A DNA stretch of 64,000 nucleotides from Nannocystis sp. (GCA_016712315.1 JADJRG010000029.1:1-64000), one strand, 5' to 3'. Shown: positions 1-10,086, counted from the first letter of the stretch. Numbers and translations: made by a program. The notes: generated from the sequence alone by a model not told the origin.

Positions 1-3000
1 CGACGCGGTAGTCGGGGAGCGTGCAGAGGATGTCATCGTGCCGCTTCCAGGCGATGGAGCCGGGGACGAGGATGACGGGGCGGCGCACCCATCCCTCTTG
101 GCGAGCGCGGGCGGCGATCGCGAGGGCGGTGTGGTCTTGCCGACGCCGACGTCAGAAAACGACAGGCCGCCGCGCAGGCGAGCACGCGGCGGGCACCGTA
201 AGCGATATCTGGTGGTTCTTGAGCTTCGGCGCGCCCGGGCCCCAGCGCGCGATCTCGAGGTTCTCTGCGGGGTAGGTGGGGACGATCCGGCCGCAGGCTG
301 CGAGTTTATAAGCGTGGACGATCTGCGCCTGTCGGTCGTCATCGCGGGCGACACAGGCGCGGAAGGCGTCGGACCACTGCTTTTGCAGTTTGAGGCGCTC
401 CTCAGCGCGGGACCTCTTTTCAGCGACTTGTCTTCGGCTGCGCGACCCGCTGTCCAGCTTGGACCGCTTCGGCGGGGTGAACGTGGCGAGATCGTGGTTG
501 AGCCACCCGAGGAAGGCCGCGGTGGCGGGCGCGAGCACGGGGCGGGGGCCGCCTTCGCGGTCCGCGCTTCGTAGAGGCCATCGGCGCGGATGAGCGAGAG
601 GGCTGTAGCGGCCGTTGAGCTCCTCGGTGAGCCAGTCGGCGACGACGTCGATGGGGACCCAGCCCTCGTTGGGGCGCAGCTCGGTCAAGTCGTCGAAGAC
701 GACGGGGTCGATCGCGGCGAGCAGGCGGTTGACCTGCGACCTGGCGATAAGGTCACCTTGTTGCGCGCGCGCTTGGGCGCGGTCGTGTTCGGCCCAGAGG
801 TCGATGCCGGTGAGATAGGCGTCTTCGGGGAGCAGCTCATCCCAGGCTTCGCCGTCGAGGGCCCATCCCTTCGCGACCAGCGTGGAGACGATGTCGGCCT
901 GGTCCGCGCTCCGCCCTGCGAGAGTGGGATTTGTGGAGGGTCTCGATGTTGAGGTGGCGACGTTGGCGGAAGAGGAGCTCGGCCTGGGCGACGACGTCGT
1001 CGGGCTGGCCGGTACTGGGCTCGACGACCGGCGGGGCGCTAAGGGCCGCGATGAGCTCGCCGCTGCGGGTGAACGCGTTGAGGATCCGCTCGGCCGCGCT
1101 GACGCCGTTGTCAGCGAGCGCGGAGCTCCTTGCGCTGCCAGGGTTGCCTTGGGTCTTGGCGAGGTCCAAGAGGGCGGCGTGGAGCTCGGGCCAGAGGGCG
1201 GCGGCCCTCGGCGCATCATCGGCGCCGACGGCGGCGAGGTAGCGGCCGACGCGGCGGCCGAGCTCGAGCGCGGGGCGGAGGGCGTCGTCGATGCCGCTGG
1301 GGACCTCGTCCTCGTCGCGCAGGACCGTCTGAGGGCGCCGAGGTCGGCGGAGCGGGCGATGGTGTCGATCACGCAGGCGGTGCAGATCGGGCGCGGATCG
1401 AGGGGCGGAGGCTGCGCAGCTCGCCGGTGACTTTGTAGCGCCAGCTTCGACCTTCATCGCCCGCGAAGGCTCCATCTTCGGCGCCGAGGATGTGCGAGGG
1501 GTGGCGCTCAAAATAGTCGCCGTCGAGGATGTGTGTCGGCTTCGTCGATCTCGCGGAGCTCGCCGCCGCGGTTGCGCCAGAAGACGATGTCCATGACGAG
1601 CCCCGCGCCCGGCACGTTCTCGCGGCCGCGCAGGTCGTGGCTGGGCAGGCGGTAGGCGCCGAGGAAGTGGTGGCGCAGGAGGATCTTTTCGCGGAGGGGG
1701 GCGGTTGGTCTTGCCGGTGACGAAACCAGCGGGGATCAAGAAGACGCCGATCCCGCCCGGGATCAGGAGATCGAGGGCGCGGCGCATGAAGTAGGCGTAG
1801 GCGCGCTTCTCAAAATAAAACTCGTCGCGATCCTCGCGGGCGAACGCGCCGCGCTCGCCGTAGGGCGGGTTGGAGAGGATGAGGCCGAGGGTGCCGTGGT
1901 AGCGCGAGCCCTCTTCGCGGACCCAGCGCTCGAAGGGCATGTGAAAGACGTTGATGTCGCCGCGGAGGGCGCGGAGCAGGGTGGAGGAGACTTTGGAAAA
2001 GTCGACGGCGGTCCACTCGATCCGCTTGATCTGGCCGCCTGCTTCGAGGGCGAGGCAGCGGCGAGGAGTGAAGGCGCGGATGAGGCGGCCGATCCCGGCG
2101 CTGGGCTCGAGGGCGCGGACGATCCCGTCGCGGCCGGCGAGCTCGGGGAGGAAGGGACACAGGACCTCGGCGAGCGAGTCGGCGATGACGGTGGGGGGTG
2201 TAATATTCGTGGATGAGGCCGAAGGACTCGGGGACGGATCGGCGGGGAATTGATCTTGGACCTTGTCGATGCTGAGGCCGCCCCAGCCGGAGTAGCGGGT
2301 GAGGATCTGGAGATCCCCCGAGGTCATCTCGCCTGGCTCTTTGGCCATGACGAGGCGCATCGCCTGGAGGTTGGCCTCGGTGCGCCAGGGCTTGTCTTTG
2401 AGATCGGGGGGGGACTCGATCTCGACGGTCGGGGCGGAGGGGGTGACGTCGGCGCGCACGCGCGACCAGATCGAGGTCGCATAACGCCCGATGTCGGCGC
2501 TGTCGGCGACCTGGTCGCGGATCTCGAAGACGCGCTGATGCGCGTAGGCGAAGCCCGGGCGGAGGGCGTCAGCGTCGGTGGCGGGGTTGAGGTGCAGGAA
2601 ACCGTCGGCGTCGCGGACGGCGACGACAAGGTCGCCGTTGAGGAGCGCGAGGGCGGGGCGACGCAGGAGCAGAGGCTCGGCCTCTTGTCCGTTGGCGTTG
2701 AGCAAGATCGCCTCCGCGCGGAGATAGACGTAGGTGCGGGCGAGGCGGTAGGCGGACTCCTGTCCTTCGGGGCTGGTGTCGGCGAGCAGCTCCGCTTCGA
2801 GGTAGCGCTCGAGGCGGGTCGTGTAGGCCGCTTCGCCTCCCTTGCTGGCGATCGACTTCCGCTCGCGCTGGACGAGGCGGCGGTAGGCGGCCCACGCGTC
2901 AGGGGTCTGCGGCGGGATGCCGCGCTTGACGGTACGCTGCATCAACGCGCGCTCGACGAGACCCTCCAGCGCGCTGCGATTACGGCTGATGAAGCCGTCG

Positions 3001-3080
3001 AGGAATTCGGGCTCCTCGCGCGCCAGCATCTTCGCGCGCCAGCGCGGGATCAGCTTCTCCAGTGCTTCTGCGGCGTTCAT
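1..3080 (-). CDS. N6-adenine DNA methyltransferase-helicase polyvalent protein, frameshifted and cut by window edge
   Basis: Read right to left from an ATG at 3080 that overlaps the upstream stop (ATGA). The N-terminal part is an adenine-specific methyltransferase: SAM motif EPSAGIG near residue 325, catalytic NPPY near residue 403, then DLLIPGGIGVFLIP. At a six-G run (about 1695-1700) the frame breaks and the family continuation REKILLRHHFLGAYRLPS follows in another frame. Further breaks lie near 1330, 900 and 180. After an Arg/Lys-rich linker the last 160 bases show a helicase Walker A (GVGKT) and RPVILVPGSIAWK, the start of an SNF2/DEAD-like helicase that leaves the window. Methylase-helicase fusions of this kind occur on phages, plasmids and integrative elements and are thought to protect incoming DNA. 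Frameshifts at homopolymers may be sequencing errors; otherwise this is a pseudogene. Confidence 0.72.
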
Positions 3081-3457
3081 CGGGTCGCCTCTGCGTGCTC
3101 GGGGTGGTGCCGGAGGCGGCAGGGGAGCGCAGCCGCAGGTGGAGCCGCTACAGCCGCCCTTTGCCGACCCTGGCCACTGCTCGTACTTCCCGGCGGGGCG
3201 ACGTGCCCGGCCGCGAGCCACTTCGCACCCTCGGCCTTAAGATCCGCGCCACCCGCGGCGTGGATCTCGTAGAGAGCGCCGCGCTGGCGCGGTAGCTCGG
3301 GACGGCCCTCCACCAGGGCGCAGTGCACGGCGCCGCGGCCCGCGAGCACGCGCCACCCGCCGGCCTGCGGGACGAGCTCGTACGCGTCGGCGAGGAGGGC
3401 GAGCGCTTGGCTGTCCACGTAGTGGCGCGCGCCGATCTTGTAGATGGACCCGGGCAT
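3077..3457 (-). CDS. Hypothetical protein, 126 aa, mobile-element operon
   Basis: Starts MPGSIYKIGARHY at an ATG (3457) that overlaps the stop of the upstream gene (TGATG) and ends overlapping the methylase-helicase start (ATGA), so translation is probably coupled on both sides. The sequence is soluble-looking, with an amphipathic stretch (ALALLADAYELVPQ) and an Ala/Pro/Arg-rich tail. I recognise no family. The support is its place in an unbroken chain of overlapping genes, not homology. Confidence 0.55.
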   Translation of the reverse strand: MPGSIYKIGARHYVDSQALALLADAYELVPQAGGWRVLAGRGAVHCALVEGRPELPRQRGALYEIHAAGGADLKAEGAKWLAAGHVAPPGSTSSGQGRQRAAVAAPPAAALPCRLRHHPEHAEATR

Positions 3458-4533
3458 CACTTTGCCTCCTCGTCGTCGAACATCGCGTCGAGCTCGGCGG
3501 CGAAGCTGGCGAGTAGCTCCTTGTCCTTGTCGGCTACCGTTGGCTCGACCTTCTTGGCCGGCGCTTCGTCTTTGTCTTTGTCTTTGTCTTTGTCTTTGAG
3601 TGGCTTCTCGCCGACGGGCACCATGTCTTTCGCGCCCTTGAGGAGCCGGTCGTCCTTCGAGGTCTTCTTTTCTGTCATTTTGGGTTTCTCGGGCTGGTCC
3701 GATGCGCGAGCGGGGCGTGCATCGAGTGCGTAGGCATGGGTCACTAGGGCCTCCACGACCGCGTCCAGGTGCGTGGTGCTGATGCCCGGGAGCAGCGCGT
3801 AGGCTTGGTCGAGGGGAGGCGCAAAAACGGGTGAAGCTCGACGACGAGCGGCTCTGGCAGGCCGGTGATCCGCGCATAGACGTTGTCCGACTCCACCGTG
3901 TAGGGGGCCCACCGGGGTTTTGAGCCCGCTCTCCGGGACGGGGCAGAAGGTGAGGCCCCGAGCCGCCCGGTTCAGGGACTTTTGGAACGCCTCCGCCGCG
4001 GCCTTAGCCTCGGCGAGGGAGCGGAAGCAGCCGTAGTGGTCCGGCTGACCAAACGATCTGCCGCGCTCGCGGAATAGCGACCAAATAGAGCCCCTTGAGA
4101 TCAGGGCCTTCCAGGTGGCCATCCCCGAGACCGCATAGACCCCGCGGTAGCCGTTGTCCTCCGTCTCTTGCCAGTCGAGGGGGCCGGCGCCCTGCGACAT
4201 CTCGGGTTCCTTCCGCGGCGGCTGAGGAGTTGGAGCTGTCTCGCTCTTGGGCGCCTTACCGCTCTTGGACTTGCGCTGTGGCTTGGCTCCGCGCTCGGGC
4301 TTTTTCTCGGGCTCGCGCTCGGACTGCTGCTCTCTCTTGGTCTTGGGCTTGGGTTTGGGCTCGGGCTCGGGTTTCTGCTCGCTCTTGGGCTTGGGTTTGG
4401 GCTCGGGCGCTTCGCTCCGGCCTCCGCATCGGACCTTACCGTCCGCGTCCTGCTCGAAAACCATGGTCTCGCCGGTGTTCAGGACAATCCTGACTTCTTG
4501 CACTCCCAATTCGCTCTCATCTCCCACCTCCAT
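3457..4533 (-). CDS. EDNGY-domain protein B with KDK repeat, frameshifted
   Basis: Starts MEVGDESELGVQEV at an ATG (4533). Parts in order: a short beta-rich start; a long Lys/Pro/Glu linker (about residues 38-110); a compact domain with WQETEDNGYRGVY and WKALISRGSIWSLF; a second segment YTVESDNVYARITG...VVELHPFL; a charged tail with KDKDKDKDKDE encoded by a GTCTTT tandem repeat (3571-3596) and an acidic end. The YTVESD segment is read only after one frame change near 3905-3915 (C5/G3 run) and a return near 3820-3830 (T5/C4 runs); these compensate. The gene just upstream has the same two segments, so the two are paralogues. Function unknown. Confidence 0.55.
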   Translation of the reverse strand: MEVGDESELGVQEVRIVLNTGETMVFEQDADGKVRCGGRSEAPEPKPKPKSEQKPEPEPKPKPKTKREQQSEREPEKKPERGAKPQRKSKSGKAPKSETAPTPQPPRKEPEMSQGAGPLDWQETEDNGYRGVYAVSGMATWKALISRGSIWSLFRERGRSFGQPDHYGCFRSLAEAKAAAEAFQKSLNRAARGLTFCPVPESGLKTPVGPLHGGVGQRLCADHRPARAARRRASPVFAPPLDQAYALLPGISTTHLDAVVEALVTHAYALDARPARASDQPEKPKMTEKKTSKDDRLLKGAKDMVPVGEKPLKDKDKDKDKDEAPAKKVEPTVADKDKELLASFAAELDAMFDDEEAK

Positions 4534-5115
4534 CGCTTTGTTTGTAATCGCGCCGACGAGACGACCTAGTCGGGGGACGAAAGGCGTTCAGCTCGCGCGC
4601 ATGCGTCCTGAGCACCGCGAGGATCGCAGGCAGGTCCTCCTCGGCGATCCCTTCGGCGCGGAGCGCCTGTCGCTCCTCTGCCCCCGGCTCGCGGAAGGGG
4701 TGCAGGTAGACATCCACGTGGTCGTCGTCCCACGTGATCCCGGCTTCCATCGGATCAGACTCGATCGTGTAGCGGCCGACGACCGTACGTCGCAGGTCCG
4801 GGGCTGCGGCAGGTTCCGGGCGGCTCTGCCCGACGTCGGTCTCTGGCCAGCCCGACGAGTGCAGCCGTTGGGCGATGTCTTTGGCCGCCTCGGCATCGCC
4901 AAAGCATCCGAGGGGTGGCGGGCGGGTGCGGGGGCTCTCAAAAAGAGGGCCCACTGCGATCCTTTGCTGACGAGGGCCTTGTAGCCGCCGCTCGGGGCGG
5001 ATGCGGCGAAGCCGGTGTAGCCGTTGTCCTCCACAGGCGTCCACCTGAGAGGCCTGCGCACAGGCGCAGTGGTGCTCGATGTCCCTTGGTTTCTCTGCGC
5101 TCCCCTCACCACCCA
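4517..5115 (-). CDS. EDNGY-domain protein A, frameshifted paralogue
   Basis: Probable GTG start near 5112-5115 behind a GGAGG, giving VRGAQRNQGTSS. Then WTPVEDNGYTGF and YKALVSKGSQWALFL match the neighbouring paralogue. After about 65 residues the frame shifts at ACCCCTC (about 4908) to GCFGDAEAAKDIAQRLHSSG, then RYTIESDPMEAGITW, VDVYLHPF and an Arg-rich end. The paralogue contains GCFRSLAEAKAAAEAFQ at the equivalent place, which supports one gene with a one-base error or mutation. The starts of the two genes share AAGCGATGGAGGTGGG, evidence of tandem duplication. Function unknown. Confidence 0.55.
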
Positions 5116-5129
5116 CCTCCATCGCTTCG

Positions 5130-7016
5130 TTACCGTGCATGAGCTCTCCGATGACGCGACACCCCGACGGCGACGCCAATCGCCGTCAAGAGGGCTGCTC
5201 CGCCGAGCACGGCCGGGCCGAGCCAGGAGGCGCGCGTTGGTCTAGGATCTGGCTCGAAGGGCAGGCCACCTTGCAGCGGCAGCGGCGGCGGCGGGGCCGG
5301 CACCTTCGGATCGAGCGGCTCGGCGGTCGCGGCCTCGCCGCGGATGCTGAACAACGCAGCAGCTCGTTGAGCGGGTGTGGTGGGGACGTAAGCGGCCTTG
5401 AGCGCGGCAGCGTACTCGGGGTCGACCTCGCGGGCGGTCTCGTACTCGACAAGCATCCGCGACGGGTGCTGAAGGAGTTTTTTGCGGAGCTCTAGGGCGA
5501 GGGCCCGCAGCTCGGGGTCGCGGAAGGCGGCATAGGCGGGCTTGTCGCCGACGGGCTCCGGGCGGACATAGGCGGCGTCGAGGCTGCGGGCGAGGCGGAC
5601 GCGCTGGAGCTGCGCGACGGCCTTGAGCGCGGGGATGACGATCCTATCGTCGGCGCGGCCGTAGGTGCTCAGGAGCAGCTCGCCAGGGGGCCACGGCACG
5701 CATTGGACGCGGGCGCTGACCTCGAAGTCGGCGTGAGAGGCGGCGATGTAGTCGGCTCCTTCGCGCGTCCACTTGGTGGGCATGCCGGCTTGGCTGCGAG
5801 CGCTGCCTTTGACGTAGTCGGAGTAAAGGCAGGTGGTGCGCGAGCGCGGGGTGGCGAGGCCGCCGTGGCGGAAGACGCCGCCGGTGACGAGCGGGACGTC
5901 GGTACCGTCGACGGCCTGGGGCTTCCACACGCCGGCCGCGGTGGTGCCGAGACGCCATTCGCCGTGGACCTCGCGGGCGAGGTACTGGAGCAGCCAGACG
6001 CCGAGGTTCTGCTCGATCGCGGAGGTGTAGAGCGCGGTGAACCAGTCACGCCAGAGAGTCGTGAGCGCGACGGTGTCAATTTTGAACGTGTCGGGGCCGC
6101 CCGCGGCGACCTGCTGCCAGGCGGTGCCGGCGACCTGCTGGAGCGCAGGGAAAAAATCGCCGGTCTGGGTGAAGTCGCCGTGCCGCTGGATGAGGGTGCC
6201 GTCGCGGTAGAAACGGAGCGCGGCGGTCTCGGGCTGGGGTCGCTCGCGGTGCTGCAAGATCCCGGCGACTCGGAAGGTGCCAGGGAGACAGCCGTAGCCG
6301 CCGTTCCAGGCCACCGCCTGCTTCTTGTCGGCGAAGGGGGCGAAGACGTGGCCGACGGGGGTGCCGTTCGGGTCTAGACCTTCGGCGCGCTTCCAGGGAG
6401 TAGCTTCAGTGGGCGGGGCGAAGGCGTTTGTCCAGTCGGCGCCGGGGGTGTCTCGTTCCAGGAGAGCCCGAACGAATGCCTGGTCGGATGCCTCGCTGTA
6501 GCGACGCCATGGAAGGATCTCGATGGGGAGGCGGGCATTCTTGTCCTCCGCCCTGGCAGCGAACACCGGGGCCATAGCTCGCCCGATGCCGACCGCGATC
6601 CCGACGACCCAACCGACCACAGGCACGGCAGAGACGGCGTCAAGGGCGAGGTCAAGCCCGACGTTGACGATCGCCCCAACAAGGGCGCTCGGATCCGTGG
6701 TGAGGGGGAACGGAACCTCGGCGAGGATGCCGGCGATTGAGTCCCGTTTCTCGTTGATCCAAGAAATCCGGCCCCAAACATCGCCTAAGAGGTCGCCTGC
6801 CTGCGTGGCCTTGGCCTTCCACATCATCTGCGTGGCGTGATTCCACGCCTGGCCGGCCGCCTGAGTTAGAAGCGCCTGTCCAACAGTCTGCTCGCCGCTC
6901 GTTTTCGCGATGAATGCCTGGAATGCATCGTCGGCGAAGGCATCGGCGGCCGGGAAAGGGCTCACAAAGAGCGCTGGTACCCGATCGAAGATGCGACTGT
7001 TGGGATCGAGCTTCAT
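5130..7016 (-). CDS. Large protein with two hydrophobic segments, possible virion/membrane component
   Basis: About 628 aa from ATG 7016, which overlaps the upstream lipoprotein stop (ATGA). Starts MKLDPNSRIFDRVPALFV. A hydrophobic segment lies around residues 125-150 (SAVPVVGWVVGIAVGIG). A long soluble middle with regular W/Y/G spacing follows (HGDFTQTGDFFPALQQVAGTAW; CVPWPPGELLLSTYGR). Next come a Pro-rich linker (VPAPPPPLPLQGG) and a C-terminal membrane helix (LGGAALLTAIGVAVGV) ending in RHRRAHAR. This one-helix C-terminal anchor with a basic end recurs in another gene of the operon. A structural or membrane-associated role in a phage-like particle is inferred; I recognise no family. Confidence 0.6.
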   Translation of the reverse strand: MKLDPNSRIFDRVPALFVSPFPAADAFADDAFQAFIAKTSGEQTVGQALLTQAAGQAWNHATQMMWKAKATQAGDLLGDVWGRISWINEKRDSIAGILAEVPFPLTTDPSALVGAIVNVGLDLALDAVSAVPVVGWVVGIAVGIGRAMAPVFAARAEDKNARLPIEILPWRRYSEASDQAFVRALLERDTPGADWTNAFAPPTEATPWKRAEGLDPNGTPVGHVFAPFADKKQAVAWNGGYGCLPGTFRVAGILQHRERPQPETAALRFYRDGTLIQRHGDFTQTGDFFPALQQVAGTAWQQVAAGGPDTFKIDTVALTTLWRDWFTALYTSAIEQNLGVWLLQYLAREVHGEWRLGTTAAGVWKPQAVDGTDVPLVTGGVFRHGGLATPRSRTTCLYSDYVKGSARSQAGMPTKWTREGADYIAASHADFEVSARVQCVPWPPGELLLSTYGRADDRIVIPALKAVAQLQRVRLARSLDAAYVRPEPVGDKPAYAAFRDPELRALALELRKKLLQHPSRMLVEYETAREVDPEYAAALKAAYVPTTPAQRAAALFSIRGEAATAEPLDPKVPAPPPPLPLQGGLPFEPDPRPTRASWLGPAVLGGAALLTAIGVAVGVSRHRRAHAR

Positions 7017-7366
7017 TCCGGCGGATCTCCGAGACACCGCATGGCGCTTCCGAACGGGCGGCAGCGAACCGGGGTTGCGAGTTCAGGGCACTCATTCGCG
7101 GCGTTGCAGTAGATCGCGCAGCCTCCCGCTGCACACGTGTGCTCAAAACCGTCAAGAGGGGGGCAGTCCTCGTCCTTGATGCACTCCGGCGTGCAGACAT
7201 GGAACTCGCACTGGTTGCCCTCGACGCAGCCGTCGGGGGAGTCTTGGGCTTCACCGGGGATGCAGGCTTCACCGAACTCACCGGGCAGGTTGGGCTCGGG
7301 GTCGGGCTCCTTGCAGGCGGTGAGCACGAGGAGAAAAAGGGCGGGGATCAGGGCGGTGTGCGACAT
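7013..7366 (-). CDS. Small cysteine-rich lipoprotein
   Basis: 117 aa from ATG 7366. The signal peptide SHTALIPALFLLVLTAC ends in a lipobox (LTAC), so it should be lipidated and exported. The mature part is rich in Cys with spacing such as DGCVEGNQCEFHVCTPEC and DEDCPP, as in many short myxobacterial lipoproteins of unknown role. The stop overlaps the next gene start by ATGA, placing it inside the mobile-element operon. A lipoprotein here could act in exclusion or surface modification, but that is a guess. Confidence 0.6.
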   Translation of the reverse strand: MSHTALIPALFLLVLTACKEPDPEPNLPGEFGEACIPGEAQDSPDGCVEGNQCEFHVCTPECIKDEDCPPLDGFEHTCAAGGCAIYCNAANECPELATPVRCRPFGSAMRCLGDPPE

Positions 7367-7424
7367 GGCCGGAGGGTAATCCAGCGCGGATGTGCACGTC
7401 GAGCCTGCGTCCAGGAAGCTGAGG

Positions 7425-8447
7425 TCACACAGCAAGGCGGGCCTCCTTGAGCTGCGCGTGGAGGCAGGGGTCGGGGGAGCTCGCGGCGAGCTGGCGCAGC
7501 TCGGGAAACGCCGGCAGGGCCCGGAGGATGGCGCGGCGAAGGGCGAAGAAAGCGGCGAAGCGGGTGACGCAGTAGTTGTACGCCGGCGCGGAGATCCACC
7601 CGCGGGGGCCCATGAGACCGGCGATCTGGGTGCTCCCCTGGTGGACGTGGAGGCGGCCGGCGCGGCTGTACAGGGTGCCGGCCTGCGCGCGGCCGACCTG
7701 CCACTGCGGCAGACGGAGGATCAGAGGCTCGGTCTGAGCCCGGAAGTGCTGGTAGATCGCGGCGACCTGGCTGGCGTCCTGGCGGAGGTTGCCTGCGGGT
7801 TCGAGGAGGTGGGCGAGCGCGGTCATGCCGACGATCGCGGGCTGGAGCGTCGAGTGGGTCCACCGTAGAGCGGCTGGCGAGCTCTCGAGGCGGGTGCTGT
7901 AGACCCACGGGAAGGTGCCGAGGTGGAGGGTGAGCGGGGTGGTCCAGCCGCAGGCGCTCTCGGCCGGCGGTGGGGGGCCGCGCCAGCCGTCGCCGAAGTA
8001 GCCGGGAGATGGATCGGGGTAGAAGGCGCGCGAGAGTTGGCCGTCAGCGTCGGGGTAGCAGGCGCCTGCGGTGACGGTCATCGGGTCGGCGGTGACGCGC
8101 CAGAGCTGGCCGCTGGTCTGACCGTCGACGAGGAGCTGCCGCAGCACGCCCTCCTGGACGCGCGCGTGCGCGGCGGTGACGCCGTCGTCGCGATCGCGGA
8201 GGGCGCGGGCGAAGGCGTTGATGCCGGCGGTGTTGCTCGCGCGGATCCTCGTGTTGACGTCGATCGAGGAGGCGCTGACGCGGCTGAGCTCGGCCTCGTG
8301 CGCTTGCGTGAAGCCGAGAGGATCGGCGATCGAGCGCCATTGGTCGTGATACCAGGTGTGCACGTCCATCGGCGAGCGGAGGTCGAAGTCACCGACGACG
8401 CCGTGGAGCGGCGTGAGGTCGCCGTAACAGGTGAGGTCTGCGGTCAT
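7425..8447 (-). CDS. Hypothetical protein, 340 aa, mobile-element operon
   Basis: ATG at 8447 overlaps the transglycosylase-like gene stop (ATGA). Starts MTADLTCYGDLTPLHGVVGD. Soluble, no signal peptide or membrane segment. It contains Trp/Tyr-rich stretches (HTWYHDQWRSIADPLGF; PGYFGDGWRGPPPP) and a helical C-terminus (RFAAFFALRRAILRAL). No family recognised. Its position between membrane-anchored and lytic proteins suggests a structural or assembly role, inferred from context only. Confidence 0.55.
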   Translation of the reverse strand: MTADLTCYGDLTPLHGVVGDFDLRSPMDVHTWYHDQWRSIADPLGFTQAHEAELSRVSASSIDVNTRIRASNTAGINAFARALRDRDDGVTAAHARVQEGVLRQLLVDGQTSGQLWRVTADPMTVTAGACYPDADGQLSRAFYPDPSPGYFGDGWRGPPPPAESACGWTTPLTLHLGTFPWVYSTRLESSPAALRWTHSTLQPAIVGMTALAHLLEPAGNLRQDASQVAAIYQHFRAQTEPLILRLPQWQVGRAQAGTLYSRAGRLHVHQGSTQIAGLMGPRGWISAPAYNYCVTRFAAFFALRRAILRALPAFPELRQLAASSPDPCLHAQLKEARLAV

Positions 8448-9307
8448 CCGAGCTCCTGGGGTAAGGCGCCGACCAGCTTGGAGAACACCGCGCTGACGCC
8501 GGGCCACGCGGACGCGCTGAGCTTGATCGGGATGGTGGTGGGGTCGCGGAGGTCGACGCCGAGCGCCTGGGCGTCGGCGAGGAAGCGGGCGCGCACGTCG
8601 AGGTAGGTCTTGGCGCTGCGATCGCCCGTGAGCAGCGAGGGGCTGGCCCAGCCCGCCTTGATGTCGGCGTGATCGTCGATGCGGTAGTGGGCGAGCAGCC
8701 GTTGCAGGTAGACGCAGGCGGCGAAGGCCGCCGCCCGCGGCTGGAACATGAGCTCGGGCGGCGCGTTGAGCAGCGGAGCCTTGCTCTTGAGCTCGAGTAC
8801 GCCGGTCCACAGGAAATATGGGGCGAGCGCGCCGAAGAGGCCGCCGCTGCCGAAGTCCGCGGCGGCTTCGCCGTGACGCAGCGCGGGGTTGCGGCCCTTG
8901 TTGTTGTCGTAGGCGCGGCGGCTAGCGGCGCGCTCGGCCGCCTCGTGCTCGCCGTCGCCGTTGTGGGCGGCGACGTCGAACTTCGACTCGCGGCTGGCGA
9001 TGACCGCGAAGATCCTCGCCGAGCCCGCGATCTTGGAGGTCTCCTCCATGAGGACAAAAAGAGGGCGCAGATCGGTGGGGGTCTCGCCCCACTTGGTGAG
9101 GTTGCCGCTGACGTCGGCGGCTGTGGGGAGCGGGGCGAGCTCGCCGACCGGGGGCGGAGTGTCGCCGCCCGGGGGCGGCGTGTCGCCACCAAGCGGCGGA
9201 GCTCCTCCAGGGGGCGAGCTGGACGCGCTCGCGCGCCCGCTGTAGAGCAGGAGCCCGGCGATCCCGACGACGCCCGCGGCGCCCGCGATGGCGGTCGAGA
9301 TCTTCAT
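8444..9307 (-). CDS. Membrane-anchored lytic transglycosylase-like protein
   Basis: 287 aa from ATG 9307 (overlaps the upstream stop by ATGA). N-terminal hydrophobic segment AGAAGVVGIAGLLLYSG, then a Pro/Gly linker with tandem GGDTPPP units. The lysozyme-like domain has IFAVIASRESKFDVAAHNGD, where the Glu near residue 106 is placed like the catalytic Glu of SLT-type enzymes. It is followed by a Gly-rich region (GSGGLFGALAPYF) and a helical C-terminal half. Phages with an internal membrane and conjugative elements commonly carry membrane-bound muramidases for local cell-wall opening. The enzyme class is judged from motif and topology and is not certain. Confidence 0.6.
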   Translation of the reverse strand: MKISTAIAGAAGVVGIAGLLLYSGRASASSSPPGGAPPLGGDTPPPGGDTPPPVGELAPLPTAADVSGNLTKWGETPTDLRPLFVLMEETSKIAGSARIFAVIASRESKFDVAAHNGDGEHEAAERAASRRAYDNNKGRNPALRHGEAAADFGSGGLFGALAPYFLWTGVLELKSKAPLLNAPPELMFQPRAAAFAACVYLQRLLAHYRIDDHADIKAGWASPSLLTGDRSAKTYLDVRARFLADAQALGVDLRDPTTIPIKLSASAWPGVSAVFSKLVGALPQELG

Positions 9308-10083
9308 CCGATTCCCTGCTGCTGCGCACGGATGGCGTCGCTCAGACGGCGGAGGTTGCGGGCCCGGTTCACCCGCACGGCCACGGTGATGCCGCCGACC
9401 ACCGCGGCCACACCCGCAGCCGCCGCGATGTAGGTCAGGCGGGATCGGCCTGCGGTGGGCTGCATGCCGGTCGTCGATGGCGGGGCGGCGCCGCCGTCTG
9501 CGGGAGCGCCTGCGCCGCCGTCTGCGGGAGCGCCTGCGGTGGTGCCATCGCCAGCGCCATCGGCGTTGGCGTCGGTGTCGCGGGGTGGTGGTGCCTCTCC
9601 CGGCACGCTCCACCCGACGGGGCCGATCCAGCGCTGGATCGTGTCGGTATCCCACGCCTCGAGCGCTCGGTAGAGGGGCTCCCAGCGGACGGCCTCGGGC
9701 GTGCCGCGCGCGGGGATCCGGTCACCCGGATCGCTGTCGATCGAGTCAGCTTGGCCGAGCAAGAGGATGAGCGCAGGAGGAGAGCTGCTCGCGGCGACGG
9801 GTCCAGCCCCGCCCATCGCGACGAGCTGCGCGACGTTGCCGCCACTGCCGCCGCGTGTCTGCATGAACGGAGGCGCCTGGACCGTGGACCACGGCCAGTC
9901 GCTCGACGGCATCGCGCGCATCCGCTCCATAAACTTGGCACGCGCTGGCGCGGTGGCGTCGTCGTAGGCGGCCCTCAAGAAGACTTCCACGTCGCGACCG
10001 CGGAGAGAGCGCTCGGGGCCACGAGCTGCGCGCTCGTGGGCTACGAGCTCGATGAGCTGAGTTACACGGTGCCGGTCGAGCAT
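9304..10083 (-). CDS. Single-pass membrane protein, 259 aa
   Basis: Starts MLDRHRVTQLIELVAHERAA. Soluble N-terminal domain of about 150 residues, a low-complexity linker with two copies of GAPADGG, then a membrane helix (LTYIAAAAGVAAVVGGITVAV) and a basic cytoplasmic-type tail (RVNRARNLRRL). The topology matches the C-terminal anchor of the 628-aa protein. Its stop overlaps the transglycosylase-like gene start. No family recognised; a membrane-embedded structural role is inferred. Confidence 0.55.
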   Translation of the reverse strand: MLDRHRVTQLIELVAHERAARGPERSLRGRDVEVFLRAAYDDATAPARAKFMERMRAMPSSDWPWSTVQAPPFMQTRGGSGGNVAQLVAMGGAGPVAASSSPPALILLLGQADSIDSDPGDRIPARGTPEAVRWEPLYRALEAWDTDTIQRWIGPVGWSVPGEAPPPRDTDANADGAGDGTTAGAPADGGAGAPADGGAAPPSTTGMQPTAGRSRLTYIAAAAGVAAVVGGITVAVRVNRARNLRRLSDAIRAQQQGIG

Positions 10084-10086
10084 GTC

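Noticed and set aside
152..952. Plus-strand frames opposite the methylase-helicase gene
   Set aside because: Antisense shadows; motifs such as NPPY and GVGKT are on the minus strand.
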